Assembly (NCBI RefSeq): GCF_002915575.1
Contig: NZ_PQGD01000019.1
Span: forward strand, 50,483 to 114,482
DNA length: 64,000 bases
Reading direction: 5' to 3'
Source of the DNA: Superficieibacter electus
GTDB taxonomy: Bacteria > Pseudomonadota > Gammaproteobacteria > Enterobacterales > Enterobacteriaceae
Shown here: positions 55,346 to 63,498 of the stretch, one piece after another
Layout of the letters: every line of letters starts with the position of its first letter
Numbering within the stretch: the stretch's first letter is position 1
Made by a program: the position numbers and the translations under genes
Notes under the pieces: generated by a model
What the model saw: the letters and a program-made list of their open reading frames with translations, nothing else
What the model was told of the DNA's origin: nothing
The model's database searches: none

Positions 55346-56041
55346 ATGAAGTATGAACTCTCAAGCGAAGGCTCCTGCCCGCTGGTATTAATTTCTCTCG
55401 GCATGGGCGAACAGGTCAGTATTGAACGCGGTTCAATGGTTTTTCATAACGGTAAGGTGAACCTTGAAGGCCACATGAACCAGAATGGCTCAGGCATGCT
55501 GGGCGGGATCATCAAAGCTGCTGCGCGCTCGGTGGTCAGCGGCGAAAGTTTTTTTGTTACTACCGCCACCGGTACGGCCAATGACGGGCTACTGGCCATC
55601 TCTTCCGGCAGCATCGGTAATATCAAAGCGCTGGAAGTGGGGAAAAGTACCTGGCGACTGAACGACGGCGCTTTTCTGGCCTGCGACAGCAGCGTGACTT
55701 ACAGCATGAAAAGCCAGTCCGCAGGCCGCGCCATTTTCGGCGGCACTGGTGGGCTTTTCGTAATGGAAACGGCCGGAACAGGCACGCTGCTGGTGAACGG
55801 TTTTGGTGAAATCGTCGAGCTGGAACTGGACGGCAACGATACGCTGGTGGTGGATAACCTCCACGTTGTCGCGTGGGAAAATACGCTCTCGTATAATATT
55901 AAGATGGCCTCCGGTATTTTTGGCTTTAAAACCGGCGAGGGCGTGGTGAATGAATTCTCCGGCAGGGGCAAACTGCTGGTGCAGTCGAAGAATATTAAGG
56001 AATTTGCTTCGACGCTGGCCCCTTATTTAATGAAGAAATAA
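55346..56041 (+). CDS. AIM24/TIGR00266-family protein
   Basis: A 231-residue all-beta protein resembling the TIGR00266/AIM24 family: the N-terminal ERGSMVFHNG, the central glycine-rich GGIIKAAARSVVSGESFFVTTATG, and the C-terminal NLHVVAWENTLSYNIKMASGI and GEGVVNEFSGRGKLLVQSKN. It has a double-stranded beta-helix-like build and no signal peptide. The bacterial function is unknown. It has an AACGGAGTG ribosome-binding site. Together with the ASCH and phosphoesterase genes it forms a three-gene insertion between yhgN and gntU relative to E. coli K-12. Confidence 0.85.
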   Translation: MKYELSSEGSCPLVLISLGMGEQVSIERGSMVFHNGKVNLEGHMNQNGSGMLGGIIKAAARSVVSGESFFVTTATGTANDGLLAISSGSIGNIKALEVGKSTWRLNDGAFLACDSSVTYSMKSQSAGRAIFGGTGGLFVMETAGTGTLLVNGFGEIVELELDGNDTLVVDNLHVVAWENTLSYNIKMASGIFGFKTGEGVVNEFSGRGKLLVQSKNIKEFASTLAPYLMKK

Positions 56042-56103
56042 GTGCCCTGCCGAAGTAAAACGTGTTAGCCCGGCTCGCGCGTAAACGCCGCCGGGCAGGC
56101 TAC

Positions 56104-57444
56104 TTAACTCAACACACTAAACGCAATCGCACCGACAATCGCCCCAACGGTCCCGAGGATGGTTTCCATCATCGTCCAGGTCTTCAGCGTTTGTGCTTCG
56201 GTGGCCCCGGTAAATTTACCGAACAGCCAGAAACCAGCGTCATTGACGTGGCTGACCACAATCGAGCCGCCCGCGATGCAGATAGACAACGCGGCCATCT
56301 GTGCGCCGCTGTAGTGGAGCTGTTCGATGACGGGCATCACCAGGCCGACGGCCGTTAAGCACGCGACGGTGGCCGAGCCCTGGATAATACGCACCGCTGC
56401 TGCCAGCACGAAGCAGGTAATGGCAATCGGTAATCCCATACCGGTTAACGCTTCACCCAGCGCCGGGCCAACGCCGGAATCCACCAGTACCTGTTTGAAT
56501 ACGCCACCGGCACCGATCACCAGCAGAATGATGCCCGCCGGTTGCAGCGCGTGACCGCAAATTTCCATCACCCGGTCTTTCGCCATGCCCTGACGGATTG
56601 CCAGACCATAAATGGCGACCAGGCACGCCACGAGGATCGCGGTGAACGGATGACCAATAAACTCAAACCATTCATATGCCGTAGAGCCCTGCGGCACAAA
56701 ACGGGCAGCGATGGTTTTTAACCCCACCAGCACCAGCGGCAGCAGGATCAGCGACAGGCTAAAGCCGAAGGACGGCATTTTGCCTTCGCCCAGGTGCGGC
56801 TCGGTAATGTCAGCCGGAACATGCAGTTCCACATAACGGCTGATAAAGTTGCCCCACAGCGGCCCGGCGATGATCATGCCAGGGATAGCCGCGCACAGGC
56901 CGATGAGGATCATCCAGCCAAAATCAGCGTGCATTTGCGAGGCCAGCAGCATCGGCGCAGGCCCCGGCAACAGAAAGGCTGCCGCAGCGGCAACGCCAGC
57001 GAACAGCGGGATCACCAGTTTCACCAGATTTGTGCCGGTATGGCGGGCCATGGAAAAGGCGACGCTTATCAGCAGCACTATCGCCACTTCAAAAAACAGC
57101 GGCAACGCACAAATCAGTCCCGCCAGACCAATCGCATAATGCGCCCGGCTGTGGCCGAACGATTTGAGCATTTTAACGGCGATCTGATCGACCGCGCCCG
57201 TTTCATGCAGGATCTTACCGAACATCGCGCCGAGCGCGACCACAATTGCCAGGAATCCCAGCGTACCGCCCATCCCTTTTTCCATAGTCGCCGCGATTTT
57301 GTCGAGCGGCATACCGGAAAAAAGCCCTGCACCAATGGAAACCACCATCAAAGCGACGAAGGCGTGCATACGCGCCTTCATCACTAAAAACAGCAGCAGC
57401 AATACCGAGCCGACTGCTGTTAACACAAGCGTTAATGTACTCAC
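56104..57444 (-). CDS. gntU: Low-affinity gluconate transporter GntU
   Basis: A 446-residue GntP-family permease, polytopic throughout. Signatures are KGMGGTLGFLAIVVALGAMFG, LLPGPAPMLLASQ and VVSHVNDAGFWLFGKFTG. It is a paralogue of GntT at 19961-21277. The start overlaps the gntK stop by four bases, so the two are translated together, and transcription is set by the GntR operators before gntK. Confidence 0.95.
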   Translation of the reverse strand: MSTLTLVLTAVGSVLLLLFLVMKARMHAFVALMVVSIGAGLFSGMPLDKIAATMEKGMGGTLGFLAIVVALGAMFGKILHETGAVDQIAVKMLKSFGHSRAHYAIGLAGLICALPLFFEVAIVLLISVAFSMARHTGTNLVKLVIPLFAGVAAAAAFLLPGPAPMLLASQMHADFGWMILIGLCAAIPGMIIAGPLWGNFISRYVELHVPADITEPHLGEGKMPSFGFSLSLILLPLVLVGLKTIAARFVPQGSTAYEWFEFIGHPFTAILVACLVAIYGLAIRQGMAKDRVMEICGHALQPAGIILLVIGAGGVFKQVLVDSGVGPALGEALTGMGLPIAITCFVLAAAVRIIQGSATVACLTAVGLVMPVIEQLHYSGAQMAALSICIAGGSIVVSHVNDAGFWLFGKFTGATEAQTLKTWTMMETILGTVGAIVGAIAFSVLS

Positions 57445-57974
57445 TGATTACTGCCTTTGTTGATTACCTCAATGGTGCTGGCGACCACGCCTTCCAGCGG
57501 CTGATCGATATCCACAACCAGCACATCGCGCTCGTCCGCGCCTGGCTCCTGCAGGGTTTCAAACTGGGTAACCAACATCTGCGTTTTGAAGAAGTGGCCT
57601 TTACGCGCTTTCAGGCGGCTTTCAATCACCGCAAAATCGCCCTTCAGGTAGATGAAAGAGAGATTCGGATTGCCTTCGCGTAACTGGTCGCGATAGTGCT
57701 TTTTCAACGCCGAGCAGACGATCAGCGACACTTTGTTAGTCCGCTGCATGGCGAAAGCGGCGTCGTTCAACGCCTGGAGCCACGGTCTGCGATCGTCGTC
57801 GTTCAGCGGTTCGCCGGAGGCCATTTTATTAATGTTGCTACGCGGGTGAAGAAAATCACCATCCAGAAACGCCGCGTGAAGCTGATGTGCGACTTCACTG
57901 GCAACTGCCGATTTACCGCTGCCGGAGACGCCCATCAGGACGTAGATGTGGTGATCATGATTAGTTGTGCTCAA
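57441..57974 (-). CDS. gntK: Gluconate kinase GntK (TTG start)
   Basis: A 177-residue P-loop kinase with Walker A GVSGSGKS near residue 15 and the family segment FLDGDFLHPRSNINKMASG. It makes 6-phosphogluconate from gluconate. The start is a TTG at 57974: GGGAGG lies five bases before it and the product begins STTNHDHHIY after the initiator, as in E. coli GntK. Another TTG at 58004 would add ten residues and lacks such a site. Confidence 0.93.
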   Translation of the reverse strand: MSTTNHDHHIYVLMGVSGSGKSAVASEVAHQLHAAFLDGDFLHPRSNINKMASGEPLNDDDRRPWLQALNDAAFAMQRTNKVSLIVCSALKKHYRDQLREGNPNLSFIYLKGDFAVIESRLKARKGHFFKTQMLVTQFETLQEPGADERDVLVVDIDQPLEGVVASTIEVINKGSNQ

Positions 57975-58011
57975 AGCGCCCTCCCACAAGGACTGATTAG
58001 CCAATTCAATG

Positions 58012-58042
58012 AATTGTTACGGGTAACAGTTATCGGTAACAT
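58012..58042 (-). promoter_or_regulatory. Two GntR operators before gntK
   Basis: TGTTACGGGTAACA at 58015-58028 is a perfect inverted repeat. AGTTATCGGTAACAT at 58028-58042 is a second GntR-type site. Both lie about 40-70 bases upstream of gntK, where GntR would block transcription of gntKU. Confidence 0.85.
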
Positions 58043-58121
58043 TGTCCTGTCGGACCATCAGAGAAGCAATAACCATCGATCCCAGAAGTGAATAAGTGTG
58101 AGCTACGTCAAATTTGTCAGA

Positions 58122-59117
58122 CTAAATAGATCCACCCGGTGACAATGTGAAACCTAAATCTAACATTTTCGGCGTTACGGCCTCGCCACGGATACGCGCC
58201 AACAGACGTTCGGCACCGATGCGTCCCATCCGCTCACGCGGCGTCAGCACGCTGGCAAGCCTCGGCTCCATCACCTGACCGATATCGTGGCCGTGAAAAC
58301 CGGCAATCGCGATATCGTGTGGAATATTCATCCCCAGGCGCTGGCACTCAAACGCTGCCCCTACCGCGAGGTCATCATTGGTACAGAAGATGCCATCAAG
58401 TTGCGGGTATTCGCGGCGCGCCTGACGCATCAGCTCAATGCCCGACGAGTAGGAGGAGGATTGCTCAACCATCACACTGTAAGGCACCAGCCCGGCATTC
58501 AGCATCGCCTGCTCGTAGCCCTTCTGTTTGATAATAGTACGTTCATCAAGACGTGCGCCCAGATAGGCGACGTGGCGATGACCACGGTCGATGATCGCGG
58601 CGGTCATCTGGCGGGCGGCCTCGAAGTTGTCAAAACCGACGGCGATATCCAGGCACGGTGACTGGCTGTCCATCAGTTCTACCACCGGGATGCCGGCGAC
58701 TTCGATCATTTTCAGGGTGCGGGGGGTGTGGGTGCGCTCAGTGAGGATTAGCCCGTCAATGTTCCAGGAGAGCATCGACTCCAGCCGCTCCTGCTCCATC
58801 TCTGGTTTATAACCGTAGTGTGCCAGCATGGTCTGGTAGCCATGCGCGTCGGTCACGCTTTCGATACCGCGCAATACTTCGGCAAACACCTGGTTGGTCA
58901 ATGACGGCAGGAGGACGCCCACCGCACGGCTGGTGGCGTTGGAAAGGATATCAGGGGCGCGGTTGGGAATATAACCCAGTTCGTCAAGGACGGCGGCAAT
59001 CTTGCCACGCAGCGCCACGGAGACCTGCTCCGGGTTACGTAAAAACCGGCTGACCGTCATTTTGGTCACGCCGACGCGATCGGCCACATCCTGGAGTACG
59101 GGTCTTTTCTTTTTCAT
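58122..59117 (-). CDS. gntR: Gluconate repressor GntR
   Basis: A 331-residue LacI-family repressor: helix-turn-helix LQDVADRVGVTKMTVSRFL at the N-terminus, the hinge ILSNATSRAVGVLLP, and a periplasmic-binding-protein-like core. It represses gntT and gntKU until gluconate binds. The ATG at 59117 gives the exact E. coli start MKKKRPVLQDVADRVG; a 19-residue upstream extension is rejected. Confidence 0.96.
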   Translation of the reverse strand: MKKKRPVLQDVADRVGVTKMTVSRFLRNPEQVSVALRGKIAAVLDELGYIPNRAPDILSNATSRAVGVLLPSLTNQVFAEVLRGIESVTDAHGYQTMLAHYGYKPEMEQERLESMLSWNIDGLILTERTHTPRTLKMIEVAGIPVVELMDSQSPCLDIAVGFDNFEAARQMTAAIIDRGHRHVAYLGARLDERTIIKQKGYEQAMLNAGLVPYSVMVEQSSSYSSGIELMRQARREYPQLDGIFCTNDDLAVGAAFECQRLGMNIPHDIAIAGFHGHDIGQVMEPRLASVLTPRERMGRIGAERLLARIRGEAVTPKMLDLGFTLSPGGSI

Positions 59118-59168
59118 CGTCCGCAAAGAGTAAACAGGGAAACATTTCCTCAGTTTACCACGGACGAC

Positions 59169-59202
59169 GCTCAACCTTTCCTGCCATCAGGAAAGGTTGA
59201 GC
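59169..59202. other. Perfect 15-bp inverted repeat between gntR and yhhW
   Basis: GCTCAACCTTTCCTG CCAT CAGGAAAGGTTGAGC is a perfect 15-bp stem with a four-base loop, seven bases after the yhhW stop. Neither side has a run of T residues, so it is not a standard terminator. It may stabilise the yhhW mRNA end or act upstream of gntR. Confidence 0.7.
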
Positions 59203-59209
59203 AAATTAT

Positions 59210-59905
59210 TTATACCGGCGGCAAATCAAACAGCAGAATTTCACTGTTGCTGTTGGCATGTACGGAGATGGCCTGTTCGTCCCAAATCGCCAGGCCATCG
59301 GCGGTGGAGGCGTTGGTCCCGTTGATAGTCACTTCACCTTTCACGACCTGAACCCAGACGCGGCGGTCGGCGGCAATCTGATGAATCGACTGCTCATCTT
59401 TTGCCAGCGCCCAGCGGTACAGTTCCATATCCTGATTCACCTTCAGGGACCCGTCACGGGCATTCGGCGAAAGTACCAGCTGTTTACCCTGCGCGGCGTC
59501 AAAACGGCGCTGCTCATAACGCGGGGAGATGCCGTTTTTTTCCGGCATGATCCAGATTTGATACAGGTGCAGACGTTCGCTGTCACTCGGGTTGTACTCA
59601 GAGTGCCGTACACCGGTACCGGCGCTCATGATCTGGAATTCCCCGGCGGGCACCTGCTCTTTATTGCCCATGCTGTCCTGATGCTCCACCACGCCTTCCA
59701 GTACGTAGGTCAGGATTTCCATATCTTTATGCGGATGAGTACCGAACCCCTGCCCGGCGTCAATCACGTCATCGTTAATGACGCGCAGCGCTGAGAAGCC
59801 CATGAAATTAGCGTCGTAATAGTTGGCAAACGAGAACGTGTGCCAGGAATCCAGCCAGCCGTGATTAGCGTGTCCGCGATCGTGAGCGTTGCGTAAATAG
59901 ATCAT
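59210..59905 (-). CDS. yhhW: Pirin-like quercetin 2,3-dioxygenase YhhW
   Basis: A 231-residue bicupin of the pirin family. Metal ligands are in the first cupin (GFGTHPHKDMEILTYVLEG and HSEYN), and the C-terminal cupin is degenerate. E. coli YhhW has quercetinase activity in vitro; its natural substrate is unknown. Same length as in E. coli. Confidence 0.94.
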   Translation of the reverse strand: MIYLRNAHDRGHANHGWLDSWHTFSFANYYDANFMGFSALRVINDDVIDAGQGFGTHPHKDMEILTYVLEGVVEHQDSMGNKEQVPAGEFQIMSAGTGVRHSEYNPSDSERLHLYQIWIMPEKNGISPRYEQRRFDAAQGKQLVLSPNARDGSLKVNQDMELYRWALAKDEQSIHQIAADRRVWVQVVKGEVTINGTNASTADGLAIWDEQAISVHANSNSEILLFDLPPV

Positions 59906-60027
59906 GTGTTTACTCCCGTATGCTGTCGATGGAGTAAGTCTGGACCGAAAGCAGACAGGATCATAGAGGGTGAAAATTGACTCCTCTGTTCAAAAAATAT
60001 GAACAACTTTTGAGGAGTCGATTTACG

Positions 60028-61065
60028 TTATAAGGCGAGGGTGATCGTAGCCGGTGAAGCCTGCTCGAATCCGCGTTCGAGGATCTCCAGATTGGTCATT
60101 ACCTCAGATTCTTTGACGAAATTCGCCGCGCCAGTGGTGATGGTGGCATAAAGCGCGTCATAGACCCGGCCATAGTCTCCTGTTTCTGGCACGATCTCTT
60201 CACGGACAGTTACCCCTTCATCATTTACGTATTCCAGTTGACCTACGCTTTGATCGGCGGCAAAGCCTTTATCACCCGGCATAATGTTTGCTTTCAGGCT
60301 GGTTTCCTGCTGGTCGATGCCGTATTTAATAAACGAGCCTTTAGTACCGTGGACGATAAATTTCGGGTAGTCGATTTTGACCAGATGACTGGTTTTAACA
60401 ATCGCTTTCAGGTCGCCATAAAAGAGCTGCGCTTCAAAGGTATCGTCCGGATTTTCTTTATTACGCAGGCTGCGGATGTCATACGCGACATGATCGGGAC
60501 GGCCAAACAGGGAAATAACCTGATCCATTGTATGTACGCCCAGGCCATAAAACATGCCGTCCTGGGGCAGGCCGGGCTTGGTTTCCGCCACCGGGCGGTA
60601 GTAATCAAAATGGCTTTCAAACTCAACGATGTCACCAAGTTTGCCGCTTTCAATCACTTTTTTAGCGGTCAGAAAGCAGGAGTCAAAGCGACGGTTCTGA
60701 TACGGCGTTACCGTCAGGCCCTTGCTTTTCGCCAGTTCAAACAGCGTTTTTGCCTCGGCCATGGTCGGCGTAAACGGTTTTTCCACCAGCACATTTTTGC
60801 CGGCTTCCAGCGCGCGTTTTGCATAGTCGAAGTGGCTGTCAGCATGGGTACAGACGATCACCAGTTTGACCTTTTCATCGTTCAGGATTTCATTCAGATC
60901 GCTGGTGAAATGAATATGCGAATACTGCGGCTGCTGCTCTTCCGGCTTTGCATGACGGCGAAAAATATGCGCCACATGCCAGCTTTCTTTGCGGTTGAGC
61001 ACATAGGGAAGATGGTACCGGGTGGTGCTTTTACCGAATCCGATAAATGCGCAATCCAGGGTCAT
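60028..61065 (-). CDS. yhhX: Gfo/Idh/MocA-family oxidoreductase YhhX
   Basis: A 345-residue NAD(P)-dependent oxidoreductase. The Rossmann start is CAFIGFGKSTTRYHLPYV, followed by EKPFTPTMAEA with the catalytic-region lysine and the GVHTMDQVISLFGRP signature. The substrate is not established. It is divergent from the lacI-like gene, with AAAAAAGGATACAGC as ribosome-binding site. Confidence 0.93.
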   Translation of the reverse strand: MTLDCAFIGFGKSTTRYHLPYVLNRKESWHVAHIFRRHAKPEEQQPQYSHIHFTSDLNEILNDEKVKLVIVCTHADSHFDYAKRALEAGKNVLVEKPFTPTMAEAKTLFELAKSKGLTVTPYQNRRFDSCFLTAKKVIESGKLGDIVEFESHFDYYRPVAETKPGLPQDGMFYGLGVHTMDQVISLFGRPDHVAYDIRSLRNKENPDDTFEAQLFYGDLKAIVKTSHLVKIDYPKFIVHGTKGSFIKYGIDQQETSLKANIMPGDKGFAADQSVGQLEYVNDEGVTVREEIVPETGDYGRVYDALYATITTGAANFVKESEVMTNLEILERGFEQASPATITLAL

Positions 61066-61203
61066 TGCTGTATCCTTTTTTTGACGTCGAATAACATTAA
61101 CCTTAATGCATTTTCGCGAGGGATGGCACGTTGATTATCCGGCGCAGCCACGGAATATGTGTAAAATAGCCCGGTCCGTCATGTACCTTTAAGGAAGCCC
61201 GGC

Positions 61204-62286
61204 ATGAAACCCAAATCTGTCACGCTGTACGATGTCGCCGACTATGCCGGTGTCTCTTATCAGACCGTTTCACGGGTGATCAATCAGGCCAGCCACGTTT
61301 CTCAGAAAACCCGGCTTAAGGTTGAGCAAGCAATGCAGGCGCTGCATTACGTGCCCAACCGGGTGGCCCAGCAGTTAGCCGGAAAGCAGAGCCAGACTAT
61401 CGGGCTGGCGATCACTAATCTTTCTCTACATGCGCCCTCGCAGATTGCTGCGGCGATCAAATCCAGAGCGGGAGAGCAGCAGTTTAATGTGGTGATTTCG
61501 ATGGTTGAAAAGCCGGGGCTGGAGGCATGCAAAGCCGCCATAAATAGCCTGCTTTCTCAGCGCGTTGACGGTCTTATCGTGAATATTCCGCTGGAGGATG
61601 AGGATGCGCTGATGGTACAGGCTGCGTGTGGTGGCGTACCGGTGCTGTTTCTCGACGTTTCCCCCACGCTTCCGGCACCTCATATTATTTTCGATCCTTT
61701 TGCAGGCGCACGTCTTGGTGTCGATCATCTGGTCAGCCAGGGGCACCGGGATATCGCGTTACTGACCGGCCCGCTGGCGTCGGTTTCTGCTCGTCTGCGT
61801 TTTGAAGGCTGGCAGCAGCAGCTCGCGCATTATCAACTCCGCGCCGCAGCGGTCCTGCACGGTGACTGGAGCTCGCTGTCCGGGTATGAGCAAACCCTGC
61901 GTCTGCTACAGAGCAAGACGCCGTCCACTGCTATTCTGGTCGCCAACGATCAAATGGCGCTGGGGGCGCTGCGGGCATTTTCTGAGGCGGGCCTGCGGGT
62001 GCCAGAGGAGATGTCGGTGATTGGTTATGACGATACCGAAGACAGCGCCTGTTTTATTCCACCGTTGACCACCATTAAGCAGGATTTCAAAGTGCTGGGC
62101 CGGGCAAGCGTGGCCCGCCTGATGTCGTTGATTCACGTGGAGCATGACGATCCTGTCTCGCAGATCCTGCCAGTCGCTCTGGTGGAGCGCAGGACCACCC
62201 TCTCGCCGGGAAATACCTCGCCAACACCACACGCACTGGCAGAGGCGCTGACAAAGCTGGCATATCAGGTGGCTCGCCTGAGCTGA
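61204..62286 (+). CDS. lacI: LacI orthologue, orphan lactose-type repressor
   Basis: A 360-residue protein, matching the E. coli LacI length and much of its sequence: TLYDVADYAGVSYQTVSRVIN (helix-turn-helix with the LacI recognition-helix residues Y, Q and R), the hinge RVAQQLAGKQS, inducer-domain segments LHAPSQI, SARLR and VANDQMALGA, GYDDTEDSACFIPPLTTIKQDF, and a C-terminal leucine heptad helix for tetramers. It should bind lac-type operators. No lacZ, lacY or lacA lies nearby in the window, and no lac operator was found in the short upstream region. AAGGAAGCCCGGC precedes the ATG. Confidence 0.9.
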   Translation: MKPKSVTLYDVADYAGVSYQTVSRVINQASHVSQKTRLKVEQAMQALHYVPNRVAQQLAGKQSQTIGLAITNLSLHAPSQIAAAIKSRAGEQQFNVVISMVEKPGLEACKAAINSLLSQRVDGLIVNIPLEDEDALMVQAACGGVPVLFLDVSPTLPAPHIIFDPFAGARLGVDHLVSQGHRDIALLTGPLASVSARLRFEGWQQQLAHYQLRAAAVLHGDWSSLSGYEQTLRLLQSKTPSTAILVANDQMALGALRAFSEAGLRVPEEMSVIGYDDTEDSACFIPPLTTIKQDFKVLGRASVARLMSLIHVEHDDPVSQILPVALVERRTTLSPGNTSPTPHALAEALTKLAYQVARLS

Positions 62287-62373
62287 CGCTTGATCACGTG
62301 GCACGGCAGCGCGGTGCTTGCTCGGGCCTGAGCTGAATTTAACCCGCCGAAAAAAATGACTTTTAAACCGTTA

Positions 62374-62402
62374 ACCGGATAAGGTGCAGCCGCCATCCGG
62401 CA
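62374..62402. repeat. REP element after lacI
   Basis: A single REP unit (CCGGATAAGGTGCAGCCGCC) lies about 90 bases after the lacI stop. The rest of 62287-62496 holds nothing recognised. Confidence 0.75.
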
Positions 62403-62496
62403 GGTCGCGCCGTATTGCCGGCAACAGGGGCAGCCTCCACATGGGGGGCGGGAAGTTAACGCTTTGCAGAAACGGGAAATGCTCTTCTGAAGATAA

Positions 62497-62589
62497 AAAA
62501 AAGCCAGCACGCGGCTGGCTAAGATAATACTGGAAGCAATGTGAGCAATGTCGTGCTTTCAGGTTCTCCGTGAAGGACTCCCTGAATGC
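62497..62589 (-). ncRNA. ryhB: Iron-regulated small RNA RyhB
   Basis: On the minus strand the RNA runs from GCATTCAGG, through the RyhB core GGAGAACCTGAAAGCACGAC and ATTGCTCACATTGCTTCC, to the terminator AGCCAGC CGCG GCTGGCT with eight T residues. RyhB pairs with mRNAs of non-essential iron proteins with the help of Hfq when iron is scarce. The core is identical to what I recall of E. coli RyhB, while the 5' end differs. The location between yhhX and yhhY is conserved. Confidence 0.95.
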
Positions 62590-62592
62590 ATG

Positions 62593-62613
62593 ACAATAAT
62601 AATCATTATCATT
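62593..62613 (-). promoter_or_regulatory. Fur box of ryhB
   Basis: AATAATAATCATTATCATT is a close match to the Fur consensus (GATAATGATAATCATTATC) and overlaps the region just upstream of the ryhB start, as expected for iron repression. Confidence 0.9.
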
Positions 62614-62712
62614 CGCACTTGTCTACCCCTTTTTTGAAAATTTTAGCGGTTGACAGGCCTCTGAAAGTCATTGATGTTAAAGGGGACTTATAACTCACTG
62701 AGGATAAAAGGA

Positions 62713-63234
62713 ATGAGCGAGATAGTGATACGCCACATTGAAACACGCGACGCAGAAGCATTACGTCAAATCAATGCGCATCCCGAGGTGTATCCTGATC
62801 TGCTACAACTTCCTCATCCTTCTGTTGAGCTATGGCAGGATCGCCTGAAACCCCAGCCCGGCCTCCGACATCTGGTGGCCTGCATTGACGATCGGGTTGT
62901 GGGACATCTGGCACTGCGCGTGGAACAAAATGCGCGGCGCGGCCACGTCGCCAGTATTGGTATCAGCACCGCGCCTGATTTCCGCAAACGAGGAGTGGGG
63001 TCGGCCCTGATGCGTGAAATGATTAGTCTTTGCGATAACTGGCTACGTATTGATCGAATCGAGTTAACGGTATTTACCAGTAACGCTGTGGCCGTAGCGC
63101 TATACCAGAAATTTGGTTTTGAGATTGAGGGAACCGGTAAGAACTATGCCCTGCGTAACGGTAAATACGTGGACGCGTATTTTATGGCGCGGGTGAAAGA
63201 GACAGTCGCTTCTGTTGATCACAAGAAGCAGTAA
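62713..63234 (+). CDS. yhhY: GNAT-family acetyltransferase YhhY
   Basis: A 173-residue acetyltransferase. The acetyl-CoA motif is RKRGVGSALMREMI, and the C-terminal YQKFGFEIEGTGKNYALRNG signature is typical. E. coli YhhY acetylates some amino acids and aminoacyl nucleotides. The ATG at 62713 follows AAAAGGA and matches the E. coli start MSEIVIRH; a 14-residue upstream extension is rejected. The C-terminal tail after VARVKE is about eleven residues longer than in E. coli. Confidence 0.9.
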   Translation: MSEIVIRHIETRDAEALRQINAHPEVYPDLLQLPHPSVELWQDRLKPQPGLRHLVACIDDRVVGHLALRVEQNARRGHVASIGISTAPDFRKRGVGSALMREMISLCDNWLRIDRIELTVFTSNAVAVALYQKFGFEIEGTGKNYALRNGKYVDAYFMARVKETVASVDHKKQ

Positions 63235-63245
63235 TAAACTACTCG

Positions 63246-63446
63246 TCATTCAATAATGATAGCGAAAATGGTCAGGGGTTGCCCCCTGACCGGCTCCGGG
63301 CGCGTTGCCGGTGCGGCAGGCAGCCCGGTTAACCGCCCCCGGTATTTACGGCGGCGGGCGATATACAGCAGGATAAGACCGGATAACACACCCGCAAGGG
63401 TGCACACCGTCAGATCCTGCAACATCGCCATCAACACGTGCTGCAT
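63246..63446 (-). CDS. Ldr-like hydrophobic toxin, copy 1, stop-loss form
   Basis: A 66-residue frame whose first 34 residues, MQHVLMAMLQDLTVC then a TLAGVLSGLILLYIARRRK helix, match the build of E. coli Ldr toxins (about 35 residues, one membrane helix with an RK end). Copy 2 at 63853-63957 ends with TAA after RRRK; here that codon is TAC (63342-63344). The frame therefore runs on for 32 residues through its own terminator hairpin to a TGA at 63246-63248. AAAGG lies eight bases before the ATG. It may be inactive or give a non-stop mRNA. Confidence 0.7.
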   Translation of the reverse strand: MQHVLMAMLQDLTVCTLAGVLSGLILLYIARRRKYRGRLTGLPAAPATRPEPVRGQPLTIFAIIIE

Positions 63447-63489
63447 CGTATAGCCTTTTCTGATTGCACCGGCAACCGTTCGCGGCTAT
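63261..63489. repeat. Long direct repeat, copy 1 (partner at 63772-64000)
   Basis: Bases 63261-63489 and 63772-64000 align without gaps at an offset of 511 bp, differing at scattered positions. Each copy carries an Ldr-like toxin gene, its leader and a terminator hairpin. The 511-bp period is similar to the E. coli LDR repeats of about 530 bp. The window ends inside the second copy. Confidence 0.9.
63262..63291 (-). terminator. Hairpin terminator of the copy 1 toxin transcript
   Basis: On the minus strand GGTCAGGGG GCAA CCCCTGACC is followed by ATTTTCG. The same hairpin recurs at 63781-63802 in copy 2. It is strong but has a short T-run. Confidence 0.75.
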
Positions 63490-63492
63490 TCT
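63464..63492 (+). promoter_or_regulatory. Promoter of the Rdl-like antisense RNA
   Basis: TTGCAC (63464-63469), a 17-base spacer and TATTCT (63487-63492) make a good sigma-70 promoter on the plus strand, opposite to the toxin leader. Confidence 0.65.
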
Positions 63493-63498
63493 TAACTT

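Noticed and set aside
61066-61203. lac operator upstream of the LacI-type gene
   Set aside because: I looked for the symmetrical GAGCGCTC/GAGCGGATAACA pattern and found no acceptable match.
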